This document shows positions 51,782 through 59,494 of a DNA stretch of 64,000 bases, piece after piece. A model generated the notes under the pieces. That model did no database searches, was not told the origin of the DNA, and saw only the letters and a list, made by a program, of their open reading frames with translations. Position 1 is the stretch's first letter, and every line of letters begins with the position of its first letter. The stretch is from Sinorhizobium sp. 6-70 (GTDB lineage Bacteria > Pseudomonadota > Alphaproteobacteria > Rhizobiales > Rhizobiaceae): contig NZ_JASKLS010000010.1 in the NCBI RefSeq assembly GCF_030124375.1, positions 204,361-268,360 on the forward strand, read 5' to 3'. Both the position numbers and the translations under genes were made by a program.

Positions 51782-51975
51782 TAGGTGTCACGGACGTCAC
51801 CGCCCGAATGGCTTAGTGCATCTGACAACGTCGCGGCTTCAGACCACCCCTGGCAACACAGCATTGACTCCTCGTCGAATGAGAACATAATAAGAACATT
51901 CATCGGCGCTGCGGCGCGCCACCACGAAACCTGAGGGGACCGACAACCGCTGCCTGCGGGCAGACAAGGTGCGCC

Positions 51976-52425
51976 ATGCGAACATTTGAAGACGAAATTA
52001 GGAATTTGATCGCGGTCGACATGGCCGTTCTTGCCCCACATCGAAGGCGCGGTATCGCCGGTCTCGATCAATATCGCCGCACCGTCGAGGTCCACGGCGT
52101 GCAGGACGTAGCTGTCAAGATCGCCGAATCCTTCTGCTCCTTTGCCATCTTCGATGGCGAGCAGGTGCTGCGTTATCCAGCGATCACTCCCTTCATCACC
52201 GAAACGCTGTATGCCCTGCCGATTGAGCTGCGACGGGAGGCATGCGACCGGGACCGATTGAAGGCCGATCGGGCGCGCGGCCACATGGCGCAGATGATAT
52301 CGTCAGCATTGTTGAAGCGATATCGTTTCGAGCAATTGAAATGTGGCGTGGCGCCGTCGAGCACTGACTGGGACGGCGCCTTCGAGCGGCAGTTCGGCAA
52401 CGGCCAGAAGGCTGCTGAAGGTTGA
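51976..52425 (+). CDS. Hypothetical protein, 149 residues
   Basis: Starts MRTFEDEIRNLIAVDMAVLAPHRRRGIAGL after AAGGTGCGCC. The protein is soluble and mixed alpha/beta in appearance, with a basic C-terminal half (RREACDRDRLKADRARGHMAQMI). I do not recognise a family. It opens a plus-strand series of small unknown genes leading to the second HMCES cassette; a minus-strand frame across the same bases lacks a ribosome site and is rejected. Confidence 0.5.
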   Translation: MRTFEDEIRNLIAVDMAVLAPHRRRGIAGLDQYRRTVEVHGVQDVAVKIAESFCSFAIFDGEQVLRYPAITPFITETLYALPIELRREACDRDRLKADRARGHMAQMISSALLKRYRFEQLKCGVAPSSTDWDGAFERQFGNGQKAAEG

Positions 52426-52468
52426 AGCCGTCGAACGGTGCCATAATATTCAGCCAGGAGGAATGAAC

Positions 52469-53065
52469 ATGCATATGATCAATCCACCGAAAGAGAACAG
52501 AAACCTCTTTGACCGGCTGCTCGATCTGGAAGAAGCGCTAGAGCCCCCCTTCCGCGAAATCACGGCGTCCGCGGAGGATGCCGGCTGGACCAGCGTCGAA
52601 ATCCGCAACGCGCTTGTTAGCCTGGCAGAGCACTACTCGGACGAGGGTGGCGGACGCGCGCCCAGTTCGGATGAGCATTCGAGCATAGCCGGATACTGCT
52701 CAAACCCGAAAAGGATCGACAGAAACAATCTCCACCCTCTCCTCTTCCATGAGATACAAAGCCGGGAGGATTTCTTCGATTTCGAAGGCTACAGGGCAAG
52801 TGTCCTTTGCTATCCGGGAAAGGAGCCGGCGGGTTGGATCGAGATGGCGATCCAGCAGAAAACCGGTGAGGTTTGCCTGCTGCATGCCGTCATGGCTAGA
52901 GCCGGTCCGGAACTCTTGAAGCTCGAGGTAAAAACCACTTGTCCGATATGGGGATCCGGCAAGGCGGACGGCCCAAGGCACGCCGCCATGCGCTTTTACG
53001 AGACTCTGCTCGAAGCCGGACACCTGAGCTTCGAAGTCACCAGCGAGGTCGGCTTCGATGAGTGA
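52469..53065 (+). CDS. Hypothetical protein, 198 residues
   Basis: AGGAGG lies 7 bases before the ATG at 52469 but only 1-2 bases before the ATG at 52463, so 52469 is the better start (MHMINPPKENRNLFDRLLDLEEAL). The protein is acidic and soluble; DAGWTSVEIRNALVSLAEHYSDE looks like a small helical domain and SREDFFDFEGYRASVLCYPG and GWIEMAIQQKTGEVCLL look beta-rich. No known family. Its stop overlaps the next start, so it is part of the cassette. Confidence 0.65.
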   Translation: MHMINPPKENRNLFDRLLDLEEALEPPFREITASAEDAGWTSVEIRNALVSLAEHYSDEGGGRAPSSDEHSSIAGYCSNPKRIDRNNLHPLLFHEIQSREDFFDFEGYRASVLCYPGKEPAGWIEMAIQQKTGEVCLLHAVMARAGPELLKLEVKTTCPIWGSGKADGPRHAAMRFYETLLEAGHLSFEVTSEVGFDE

Positions 53066-53249
53066 CGAAAGGACAGCGGGCACCGAGCCGCACCGCGATC
53101 ACGGGCTTTACGTCCACTATTGCGAGCACCCTGGCTGCACGAAGTGGGGCGGCTTCGGCTTCGCGGCCGGCAAGGCCGAGCCCAACTGGTTCTGTGCCGA
53201 GCATCGACCAGAGTGGAATCCGCGCCATGAGGCACGCACGCGGAATTGA
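53058..53249 (+). CDS. Small zinc-finger-like protein, 63 residues
   Basis: MSDERTAGTEPHRDHGLYVHYCEHPGCTKWGGFGFAAGK... carries four potential zinc ligands: CEHPGC, then FCAEH. The pattern C-x4-C-xn-C-x2-H suggests a single zinc knuckle. The start overlaps the previous stop by 8 bases. The family is not named to my knowledge, but its coupling to the cassette supports expression. Confidence 0.65.
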   Translation: MSDERTAGTEPHRDHGLYVHYCEHPGCTKWGGFGFAAGKAEPNWFCAEHRPEWNPRHEARTRN

Positions 53250-53547
53250 TCTGATGGGTGGGCGCGCGATCGACCCCGAACGCGGAATCGGCCACCTGCG
53301 CCTGGCCGACCTCGATGAGGACCAGATCCTCGGTGCCCGCTGCGCCGCATGCGATTACAACAACTGGGTTAACCGCTGGGACATTGGCCGCAAATATGCC
53401 AGTGGCGCCACCCTCGACGACTTGCGGCCGCTGCTGCGTTGTACGCGCTGCGGGAACAAAGGCAACAACGGCTGGCGGATCGGCCGGATCAACCGAGACT
53501 CGGAGTGGGTGGATGTGCAACCGGTATCGCATCGAGGTGGAATTTGA
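53227..53547 (+). CDS. Zinc-ribbon-like hypothetical protein (intact copy)
   Basis: 106 residues from ATG 53227, or 97 from ATG 53254; neither ribosome site is strong. Two CxxC pairs (CAACDYNN and CTRCGNKG) suggest one zinc ribbon. It matches the partial protein at 1-279 over its whole length. Its end overlaps the HMCES start by 35 bases, as in the left copy, so the pair is translated together. Function unknown; the coupling to an abasic-site protein suggests a DNA-repair context, which is inference. Confidence 0.7.
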   Translation: MRHARGIDLMGGRAIDPERGIGHLRLADLDEDQILGARCAACDYNNWVNRWDIGRKYASGATLDDLRPLLRCTRCGNKGNNGWRIGRINRDSEWVDVQPVSHRGGI

Positions 53548-54102
53548 CGAGCTGTGGCGCGTTGCGAGGCCGCATCGGGACATGACCAACCGGGCGAACC
53601 CCACGACGGAGGTGTTTCCGGACAAGCCGGGCCTGGTCGTCCGCAACAGCCCCGATGGCGAGCGTGAGCTGGTCAATCTCACCTGGGGCATGCCGTCTCC
53701 GCCGACAGTCACGAACGGAAGGCCGGACTACGGCGTCACCAATATCCGCAATCTCGATTCTCCCCATTGGCGCGGCTGGACCGGCGTCAACAACCGCTGC
53801 ATCGTCCCGTGGACGGCCTTCTGCGAGTACGAAGACACCAAGCCCAAGAAGACGGCCCGCTGGTTCGCGATCGATGACAGGCAGCCGCTCGCCTTCTTCG
53901 CCGGCATCTGGACACCATGGAAAGGCGCGCGGGGCTCGATGAAAAACCCACGCACCGGAGAGCACGAGCTGTTCGCCTTCCTCACCTGTGAAGCAAACGC
54001 GCTGGTCAAGCCGATCGTCCGAAGGCCATGCCGGTGATCCTCACGGATCCAGCCGAGATCGAACTGTGGCTGACGGAGGAATGGAAGGTTGCGAGAGCAC
54101 TC
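53269..54102 (+). repeat. Right copy of the zinc-ribbon/HMCES direct repeat
   Basis: Collinear with 1-835 (offset 53268) and in the same orientation, with one deleted base near 54020. Confidence 0.85.
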
Positions 54103-54160
54103 CAGCGGCCGTTGCCGGTGGACGCAATGAGGTTGTTGCCGGTGGAAACGTGCCCAGCAG
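53513..54160 (+). pseudogene. Frameshifted SRAP/HMCES gene (second copy)
   Basis: Starts MCNRYRIEVEFDELWRVARPH, with Cys2 and the FCEYED Glu intact, and parallels the gene at 245-907. At 54017-54020 one base is missing relative to the first copy: the codons for Ile-His-Pro-Lys become Ile-Val-Arg-Arg and the frame ends at TGA 54035-54037. The rest of the protein (MPVILTDPAEIELWLTEEWK) is still readable in the next frame. The change removes the conserved catalytic His and the C-terminus. End coordinate is approximate. A sequencing error is the main alternative. Confidence 0.75.
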
Positions 54161-54171
54161 GAACTTCTGCT

Positions 54172-54390
54172 CTAGGCGCCGGGAGGAGAAAAAGCCGCCC
54201 ATGCCTTGGGCATAGACCGACAATAGAGCTCGGTTGCGATGCGAACTTCCTTGTCGACACCCATCTCCGTTATCACTCGCGGCAAGGAGTCCAGCGTTGG
54301 CACCTGATTGTCGTGACGACGGATCTGATCTCGCGGAGGGGCAGCGTCGCCGTGGCTGGCGACGAGATAGCCGTATTCTTCGTCAATCAT
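54172..54390 (-). CDS. Small hypothetical protein, 72 residues
   Basis: ATG 54390 lies within the last codons of the upstream gene (stop at 54383), 4 bases after GGAGG. The product MIDEEYGYLVASHGDAAPPRD... is soluble, without a recognised motif; a conserved-looking LPRVITEMGVDKEVRIATELY is probably helical. It is the last gene of the minus-strand operon that starts at 59317 and converges on the HMCES pseudogene. Confidence 0.5.
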   Translation of the reverse strand: MIDEEYGYLVASHGDAAPPRDQIRRHDNQVPTLDSLPRVITEMGVDKEVRIATELYCRSMPKAWAAFSPPGA

Positions 54391-55087
54391 GGAACCTCCA
54401 TGATTCGTAGCACTCCATGCAGAGGAGACGGTCGCCGAATTCGACGTCGGGACCTGCCAGGCGTGCTTCCAGGCCAGCTTTCGCGATGATCGCGCCGCCG
54501 CGACCGCAATGCTCGCAGCACTCCGAGAGCCGCTCCTGCGTCTTTTCGAACGCGAAATCGAGCGAGATACGATCGTCTTCGTAGATGCCGGGCTTGTAGC
54601 GAGCGTCGATGACGACGAAGGCCGCCGAGCGAGTCTCGATGCCGAGGATATCGACCGCGTCGAGCAAGCCGTGAAGGGAGAGGAATTCGTACATCTCGGT
54701 GACGATAGTCTGCAGGCCGCGCCGAAAGCCCAGTTGATCCACCGACGGAACGGCATCGCCGTAGCGCGCGACCATGGCTTCGTGCCAGTCGCTGTCGGGG
54801 TGCAGCGGAAAGCGCGCGCCCTTCAGGACCTTGTCGGCTGCGTCTTCCGCGTCGTGTATCACGTCATCAAGTCCGGCAAGACCGACGTCGACGGCGACAC
54901 GGAGCTTGCCGTCGATCCAGATGCGGAGAACGCGCAGCGTGGCATTGGGATCGAGGACAGACAGCCGTTCGAAAAAGTCGGCAACAACCTGCTCAAGGTT
55001 TGCCGGGATGTCGATGGATTCGGCCGCGGAGGGAACGCGGACACCGAACTGCTCTCGGAGCTGTGCGTGGAACTCATCCTGCATCAT
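54383..55087 (-). CDS. Hypothetical protein with C-terminal zinc ribbon, 234 residues
   Basis: Start chosen at ATG 55087, 7 bases after AGGAG; the frame extends further upstream without a ribosome site. The bulk is acidic and helical (MMQDEFHAQLREQFG, DFFERLSVLDPNATLRVLRIWIDGKLRVAVDVGLAGLDDVIHDAEDAADKVL). The C-terminus carries CEHCGRGGAI and LLCMECYESW, two CxxC pairs about 30 residues apart. I do not recognise the family. It is co-directional with, and 139 bases after, the upstream gene. Confidence 0.65.
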   Translation of the reverse strand: MMQDEFHAQLREQFGVRVPSAAESIDIPANLEQVVADFFERLSVLDPNATLRVLRIWIDGKLRVAVDVGLAGLDDVIHDAEDAADKVLKGARFPLHPDSDWHEAMVARYGDAVPSVDQLGFRRGLQTIVTEMYEFLSLHGLLDAVDILGIETRSAAFVVIDARYKPGIYEDDRISLDFAFEKTQERLSECCEHCGRGGAIIAKAGLEARLAGPDVEFGDRLLCMECYESWRFHD

Positions 55088-55226
55088 CGAGGGTCTCCTG
55101 AATTTCGGCGAAGGTTGCGGGTGCGGATCCGGCCCTTTGGTGTCGGATACCAATTTGAATGCCAGCGCCCGCAGCACCCTCTCATCGAGGGAGGCGCCGC
55201 GCCATTGTCACCGGAGGTGGAGAGGC

Positions 55227-56105
55227 TCAGCCCCGGTTGAATTTCTGGCACTCCTGCTCTGCGCGGTAGGCCTGTTCCATGCGGTCGATCTTCGTCGGTC
55301 GGAGGCGGCCAGTGGAACGGAGGAAGATGAGCATCGCCTCGATGTCGTCGCTGCCCCCGGGAGGCTCGCCATGGACGACAGGACGCCGGGCCAGCTTCTG
55401 CACCCAATAGCGAATCTCGCGCTCGGACGGAGGGTAATAGATGCCTAAGCGGTAAAGCCGGTTGTCCGTTCGAACCCAGCGCGGGGGCACCATCTCGTCC
55501 ATCTGCACGATGGGAGACGTGTGCCCATGCTCGCCGTCGCTGATATCAGGTTGGCCGAAGAACCAGCCAAATAGCCATGAGCGCGGGCCGCTCTCGCTCT
55601 GGTCCTCGATCAGCCATCCTTCAATGATCGGAGCAGCGTTGAACTCCGTAACGGTCGGCCGAACTGCTACGAACGGATCCGCCTCAGGGGAATAAGGATC
55701 GTCAGGATTGGAGGGGCCCTCGAACGGAACGCCCTTGCCGAGCTCGCCGTCAGCATGCTCGCTGCAGGCAACCTTCCACAGGCCATTGAAGTTGTTGAGC
55801 CGCCCACGGCGTCCGCAGCTCTCGCAGATATGGAAGGATCGCGCCGTGGCCAGCCGGTAGGCATCATCGATCGCGCGGCGAGCATCAGGTGCGACGTCTG
55901 CCACAGCATAGTGGATGGTCAGACCACCCATCTTCTCTTTCACCCGCTGCAGCGTGAACATGCCTCCTGCAGCCATGGCTTTGTTCGCGTCGGCGAAGAA
56001 TGCATGCAGGATGCCCAGCCAGCCATCATCGCAAGCGATCGCCAATGGTCGGCCGTCGAACCCCAAATGCGGGTATCGATCGCTTAACCCGGTAATCAGG
56101 CTCAT
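55227..56105 (-). CDS. Hypothetical protein with central zinc-binding motif, 292 residues
   Basis: MSLITGLSDRYPHLGFDGRPLAIACDDGWLGILHAFF... An ICESCGRRG...VACSEH element near residues 93-117 looks like a zinc knuckle with C-x2-C and C-x2-H. The first 90 residues contain FTLQRVKEKMGGLTIHYA, a pattern I have seen in small rhizobial proteins of unknown function. The C-terminal third (REIRYWVQKLARRPVVHGEPPGGSDDIEAMLIFLRSTGRLRPTK) may be a separate domain. It overlaps the preceding gene's stop by ATGA. Confidence 0.7.
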   Translation of the reverse strand: MSLITGLSDRYPHLGFDGRPLAIACDDGWLGILHAFFADANKAMAAGGMFTLQRVKEKMGGLTIHYAVADVAPDARRAIDDAYRLATARSFHICESCGRRGRLNNFNGLWKVACSEHADGELGKGVPFEGPSNPDDPYSPEADPFVAVRPTVTEFNAAPIIEGWLIEDQSESGPRSWLFGWFFGQPDISDGEHGHTSPIVQMDEMVPPRWVRTDNRLYRLGIYYPPSEREIRYWVQKLARRPVVHGEPPGGSDDIEAMLIFLRSTGRLRPTKIDRMEQAYRAEQECQKFNRG

Positions 56106-56617
56106 GGCTCGGATCCCTGTTTGCTTCCGCTTCGCCCAGGATTTCCTCGGGCCAATTGGCCGAGCTCACGCTTGCGGCCTTGACCGACGACGATACTGCC
56201 GCCTGTATACGGTTTGAAGCCGATAGCATCGAGAGCCTCCCCGAGGGTCTCACCCTGCCTTGCAGCGGTAATAAGTTCGGCAAGATCCTTGAGAGAGATC
56301 ACCACCGTTATGTCTTCGGACTCCTTCCGATTGCCGATAAGCTGAGGCATGCCGTTTCGGGCCTTCCCGAGCACTGCGCTGAGCTCGTCTCGTGCCTTTC
56401 TGACGGTTAGGGGATCCCCGCCGATCCGAACGATCGTCTCCACCAGGCTATCGGCTATGTCCTCCCTGCTGGCGTTGCGGGTGTCTTGCACCTGCTTGAG
56501 TATTCTGGCGTCCATGTTCTCTGAACTTTCGGCGGGGATTGGCGGCGTGGCCATGACCTCTAGAGACCGTAGCTTTTCACCGCTGTCTGACGGTTGCCAA
56601 ATCGACCCAGCGCTCAT
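56102..56617 (-). CDS. Hypothetical protein with Phd/YefM-like segment, 171 residues
   Basis: After a charged N-terminal helix region (NMDARILKQVQDTRNASREDIADSLVETIVRIGG) comes TVRKARDELSAVLGKARNGMPQLIGNRKESEDITVVISLKDLAELITAAR, which follows the layout of the Phd/YefM antitoxin fold (short helix with small-residue pattern, glycine turn, beta strands, helix). No toxin-like RelE/Doc protein is adjacent. The C-terminal 45 residues are basic and probably flexible. Translation is coupled on both sides by ATGA overlaps. Confidence 0.6.
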   Translation of the reverse strand: MSAGSIWQPSDSGEKLRSLEVMATPPIPAESSENMDARILKQVQDTRNASREDIADSLVETIVRIGGDPLTVRKARDELSAVLGKARNGMPQLIGNRKESEDITVVISLKDLAELITAARQGETLGEALDAIGFKPYTGGSIVVGQGRKRELGQLARGNPGRSGSKQGSEP

Positions 56618-57015
56618 GATTTCCTATCCTGCTTGGTCCGTTCCGGTATACGCCCCTTCATTCCGAGAACGGCGGCGTCGACCACCTCAGCGATGGGTCT
56701 CGATTTATGGATCATTCCATTGCGACCGTAGTGACCCTCTGGCCACTGGGTATCATAGAAAATCGGGACGCACCTGTCGTCGTCGGCTAAACGAAACGCG
56801 AGCGCGCGCAACTTACGATCGGCAATGATCCCAGGATCCATCACGGCGACGTCTGGCACAAAGCTCGGGTCCAGCCTGGGGCTTGACTCGAGATCGCTCA
56901 CGACGAAAACGGTCGCCCCTGCCGCCGTAAAGGCCTCCTCGAGCTTTGCCGCGGTTTCTGCAACGTCAATGATGACGACGGTCACATCACTAAGATCCGT
57001 CTTCAGAACACTCAT
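56614..57015 (-). CDS. Receiver-like (CheY fold) single-domain protein, 133 residues
   Basis: From ATG 57015: MSVLKTDLSDVTVVIIDVAETAAKLEEAFTAAGATVFVVSD... The pattern of alternating strands and helices, an Asp at residue 60 (VAVMDPGI) where the phospho-acceptor would be, and Lys104 (MIHKSRPIAEVVDAA) fit a response-regulator receiver. Only one N-terminal acidic residue (Asp17) is clear, so phosphorylation is uncertain. No kinase is adjacent. It is in the protease operon, 156 bases after the AAA gene. Confidence 0.6.
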   Translation of the reverse strand: MSVLKTDLSDVTVVIIDVAETAAKLEEAFTAAGATVFVVSDLESSPRLDPSFVPDVAVMDPGIIADRKLRALAFRLADDDRCVPIFYDTQWPEGHYGRNGMIHKSRPIAEVVDAAVLGMKGRIPERTKQDRKS

Positions 57016-57171
57016 TGAACCCCCATTTGAATCCTTGATCCAGGACACGCTCTATTCGGAGGCGGTTTCTACGCCGTTACGAGCAATGCCGTTCAAGGAT
57101 TCAATCGTGCGGGCGGACAGGATTGCCGTTGCAATATAGGTGCCTGTCGGCGTTTTGAGACACCGTGTTCG

Positions 57172-59031
57172 CTATCCTCCGCGCTCGATCTTGAGGGCGC
57201 GATGGTTGACCGCCTCCGTCGCAAGGGCGAGGACACGATCCCGCTCGTCAGCGAGCATTTTCAGGACTCGATCATACTGAACGCCGACAATATCAAGGGC
57301 CTCGTTCTCGAAGCGTTCAGGCAATGGCGCGTCGACCAAATCTTGGACGGTCCCCAGAAACACAGGTTTCGAGCCGAATCCGTAAGTCCCGACCATCCGT
57401 CGAGCGAGTGACGTCGCGCGCTCGATATCGCTGCCCATGATGCCGCCCGATCCGACTGATCTATCGCCGAACACCGCGGCCTCTGCCGCCATACCGGCAA
57501 GAGCCACCGCAATGCGATTGAGAAGGCTCGTTTCTGTCGGGAGATGGTCCTCTGTCAGCTCGTAGGAAGCCATACCACCAAGGTATCCTGGAGCCGATGG
57601 ATCGAACGAGTCCTTGATTTCGATCGTGGCGCTCGTCGCGTATCCGACTGAAAGTGAGACCAAGGCATGACCGGCCTCGTGCACCGCAAGGCGAAGCAGC
57701 TCTTCCGGCGTGTAGCTTATCCTTTCCGGAAGCTGAGCTCTGAGGTCTCTCAGTTCCAGCTCTCGATTCTCGTCCCGTGCTTTCTTCCGTGCATCGCGCA
57801 CGAGCTGTTCCAGCGCCGAACCGGACTTGCCTTCCAAATCTTCGGCAATCTCCGCCAAGCATTCGAGCGGAAAGTTTCCTTCCGCGTGGTAGTTCAAGAT
57901 CTCGGCCCGCGTGACTTTGTCCGGAAGCGGCAGTGTGAAATGGTGCTCCAGCCGACCGGCGCGCTTGACTGCCGGGTCTATGTACTCCGGAAAGTTCGTG
58001 GCGCCGACCACAATGACGCCTTCGCCCAGCCTGGATAGAAGGTTCAGAAACTCGTTCAGAACATTCCGCCAATAGTGATTGTTGCTGTCGCCGGCGGAAC
58101 TGACCGACCTCGTGCCGATGCTGTCGAGTTCGTCTATGAAGAGGACAGCGCCTCGACCGTCGTTCGCCTCCTCGAAACAGGCCCTCATTGCTTGCAGGGT
58201 GTCACCGAGATGTCCCGCCGACTGCCATTCTCCAATGGTCGTGCCGATCAGCCTCATTCCCAGTGCTTTCGCAAGTGCGGATGCAAAGAACGTTTTTCCT
58301 GTACCCGGGGGGCCGGAGAGAAGCGCACTGCTGCCGACTTCCTTCCACCGCAGCTCGCCTCCTCGCCAGCGCGCGACGTCGGAACGAAGTCCTGTGGCCC
58401 AGAGCTTCGCCTCTTCATACCCCGGCAACTCGAAAAGGTTTGGTCCCTCTATGTGCGGGCGTTCCAGGTCTTCGAGGACGGCAATCTCCTGAGCGCGGAA
58501 ATCCCTTCTTAGGATTGCCGCAACCACGATGCTTTGCGGTTTCCCGACGAGCAGAAGAGCGTGCTCTTCGGATATCGGAGGCTTTCCCGAAAAACGGCGC
58601 GCCGCATGAATGTGACTAGGAGCCGGAGGTTCGACAAACATCAGTGCGGCAGCCGCGAACCGAACGTCCTTTGGAACCTCGTCGATATTCCTGGCGATCA
58701 AGACCGCCAATCCGTGAAGGCCGAACACTGTTATGGACTCGTTGGAGCTGCCCTTCTTCCTGGGCGGATTGGCAAGGCACACGCCGGGACGCGGCGCCCA
58801 CTCATCACTGTCGGCTCCAATCAACGCATAGGCTGCGAGTTCATAGTCCTGTGCGCGATATCCTCCAGGAACCACGAAGATAACAAACCCATCGGAAACC
58901 GAACGCAGCGATTGGCCGGCTTCCATCAGAGCCGCGCGCAAGCCCCGGTAGGCTAAGTATGTCGACGGCGTTTTGACCAGCTTGCGGAAACGGTCGCGCG
59001 TGTCTCGCCTACCCATGTCACTGCACCCCAT
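57172..59031 (-). CDS. Soluble FtsH-like AAA+ / M41 zinc metalloprotease
   Basis: 619 residues (an alternative start at 59016 has a better ribosome site, GGGGTG). Residues 1 to about 200 form an uncharacterised N-terminal domain with no membrane segment. The AAA module has Walker A GPPGTGKT (240-247), Walker B VLFIDELD (296-303) and the AGRLEHHF arginine region. The M41 domain has HEAGH (450-454) and the third zinc ligand in GSDIERAT (Asp535). All catalytic residues of FtsH are therefore present, but the family's two N-terminal membrane helices are missing. It probably degrades specific cytoplasmic proteins. It overlaps the DUF6634-like gene upstream. Confidence 0.85.
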   Translation of the reverse strand: MGCSDMGRRDTRDRFRKLVKTPSTYLAYRGLRAALMEAGQSLRSVSDGFVIFVVPGGYRAQDYELAAYALIGADSDEWAPRPGVCLANPPRKKGSSNESITVFGLHGLAVLIARNIDEVPKDVRFAAAALMFVEPPAPSHIHAARRFSGKPPISEEHALLLVGKPQSIVVAAILRRDFRAQEIAVLEDLERPHIEGPNLFELPGYEEAKLWATGLRSDVARWRGGELRWKEVGSSALLSGPPGTGKTFFASALAKALGMRLIGTTIGEWQSAGHLGDTLQAMRACFEEANDGRGAVLFIDELDSIGTRSVSSAGDSNNHYWRNVLNEFLNLLSRLGEGVIVVGATNFPEYIDPAVKRAGRLEHHFTLPLPDKVTRAEILNYHAEGNFPLECLAEIAEDLEGKSGSALEQLVRDARKKARDENRELELRDLRAQLPERISYTPEELLRLAVHEAGHALVSLSVGYATSATIEIKDSFDPSAPGYLGGMASYELTEDHLPTETSLLNRIAVALAGMAAEAAVFGDRSVGSGGIMGSDIERATSLARRMVGTYGFGSKPVFLGTVQDLVDAPLPERFENEALDIVGVQYDRVLKMLADERDRVLALATEAVNHRALKIERGG

Positions 59032-59317
59032 GCCGGGAGCCGCCGAGCCGGTACCAGCGGTTCATGGTCCGCGCGAGTCCTAGTTGCGGATCGAGATAAA
59101 AAAGCTGGCTCGTGACGATCTTGTTCCCGTCCTGCAGACGAGGATGACCATGAACCACTCCACTGAGAGCGTGCGACCAGCCAAGGACCAGTTTATAGCC
59201 GCTGATCGTCGGCGCCTCGGCCAGGACGGCGGATACATCCAGCGTGCCATCATCAAGGCGTCTCAGAGCCTCAAACAATTGCAGTGCTATTGCCGGGCTG
59301 TCGAATCGAAAGGTCAA
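59018..59317 (-). CDS. DUF6634-like protein, 99 residues, TTG start
   Basis: MTFRFDSPAIALQLFEALRRLDDGTLDVSAVLAEAPTISG... followed by WSHALSGVVHGHPRLQDGNKIVTSQLFYLDPQLGLARTMNRWYRLG, a pattern I associate with DUF6634 of rhizobia. An in-frame TAA lies seven codons upstream and no ATG follows it before the TTG at 59317, so TTG must be the start; GAGGAG sits 8-9 bases upstream. An ATG in another frame just upstream reads only three codons and its stop TGA overlaps the TTG. It is the first gene of the protease operon. Confidence 0.65.
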   Translation of the reverse strand: MTFRFDSPAIALQLFEALRRLDDGTLDVSAVLAEAPTISGYKLVLGWSHALSGVVHGHPRLQDGNKIVTSQLFYLDPQLGLARTMNRWYRLGGSRHGVQ

Positions 59318-59373
59318 AGACTCATCTCCTCTTGGTTACGTTCTGGAGGAGCCCTATACCACGCGAGTAATTT

Positions 59374-59391
59374 GGCGTCACCTCTGACGCC
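59374..59391. promoter_or_regulatory. Probable XRE operator
   Basis: GGCGTCA (59374-59380) and TGACGCC (59385-59391), 4-base spacer, with a third GGCGTC just downstream. It lies midway between the divergent DUF6634-like gene (start 59317) and the XRE gene (start 59495), followed by an A/T-rich run. Confidence 0.6.
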
Positions 59392-59494
59392 TTGGGCGTC
59401 GCAATTTTTTTGAGTCCTTGAATTTGTCGTCGTGAGAAGCGCGCTGGCAGGATGAAATATTGCTTGGCTCCGTAACACGTGCGATCTGAAGCAA

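Noticed and set aside
51778..52284. 168-codon minus-strand frame opposite the 149-residue protein
   Set aside because: No ribosome site; the plus-strand frame has a better start and is co-directional with the overlapping genes that follow.
54028..54489. Open plus-strand frame beginning MPVILTDPAEIELWL
   Set aside because: It is the out-of-frame tail of the frameshifted HMCES gene running on into antisense of the convergent operon, not a separate gene.
56102..57015. Classical toxin-antitoxin pair
   Set aside because: The Phd/YefM-like protein is not next to any RelE, Doc or PIN-type toxin; its partner is a receiver-like protein.
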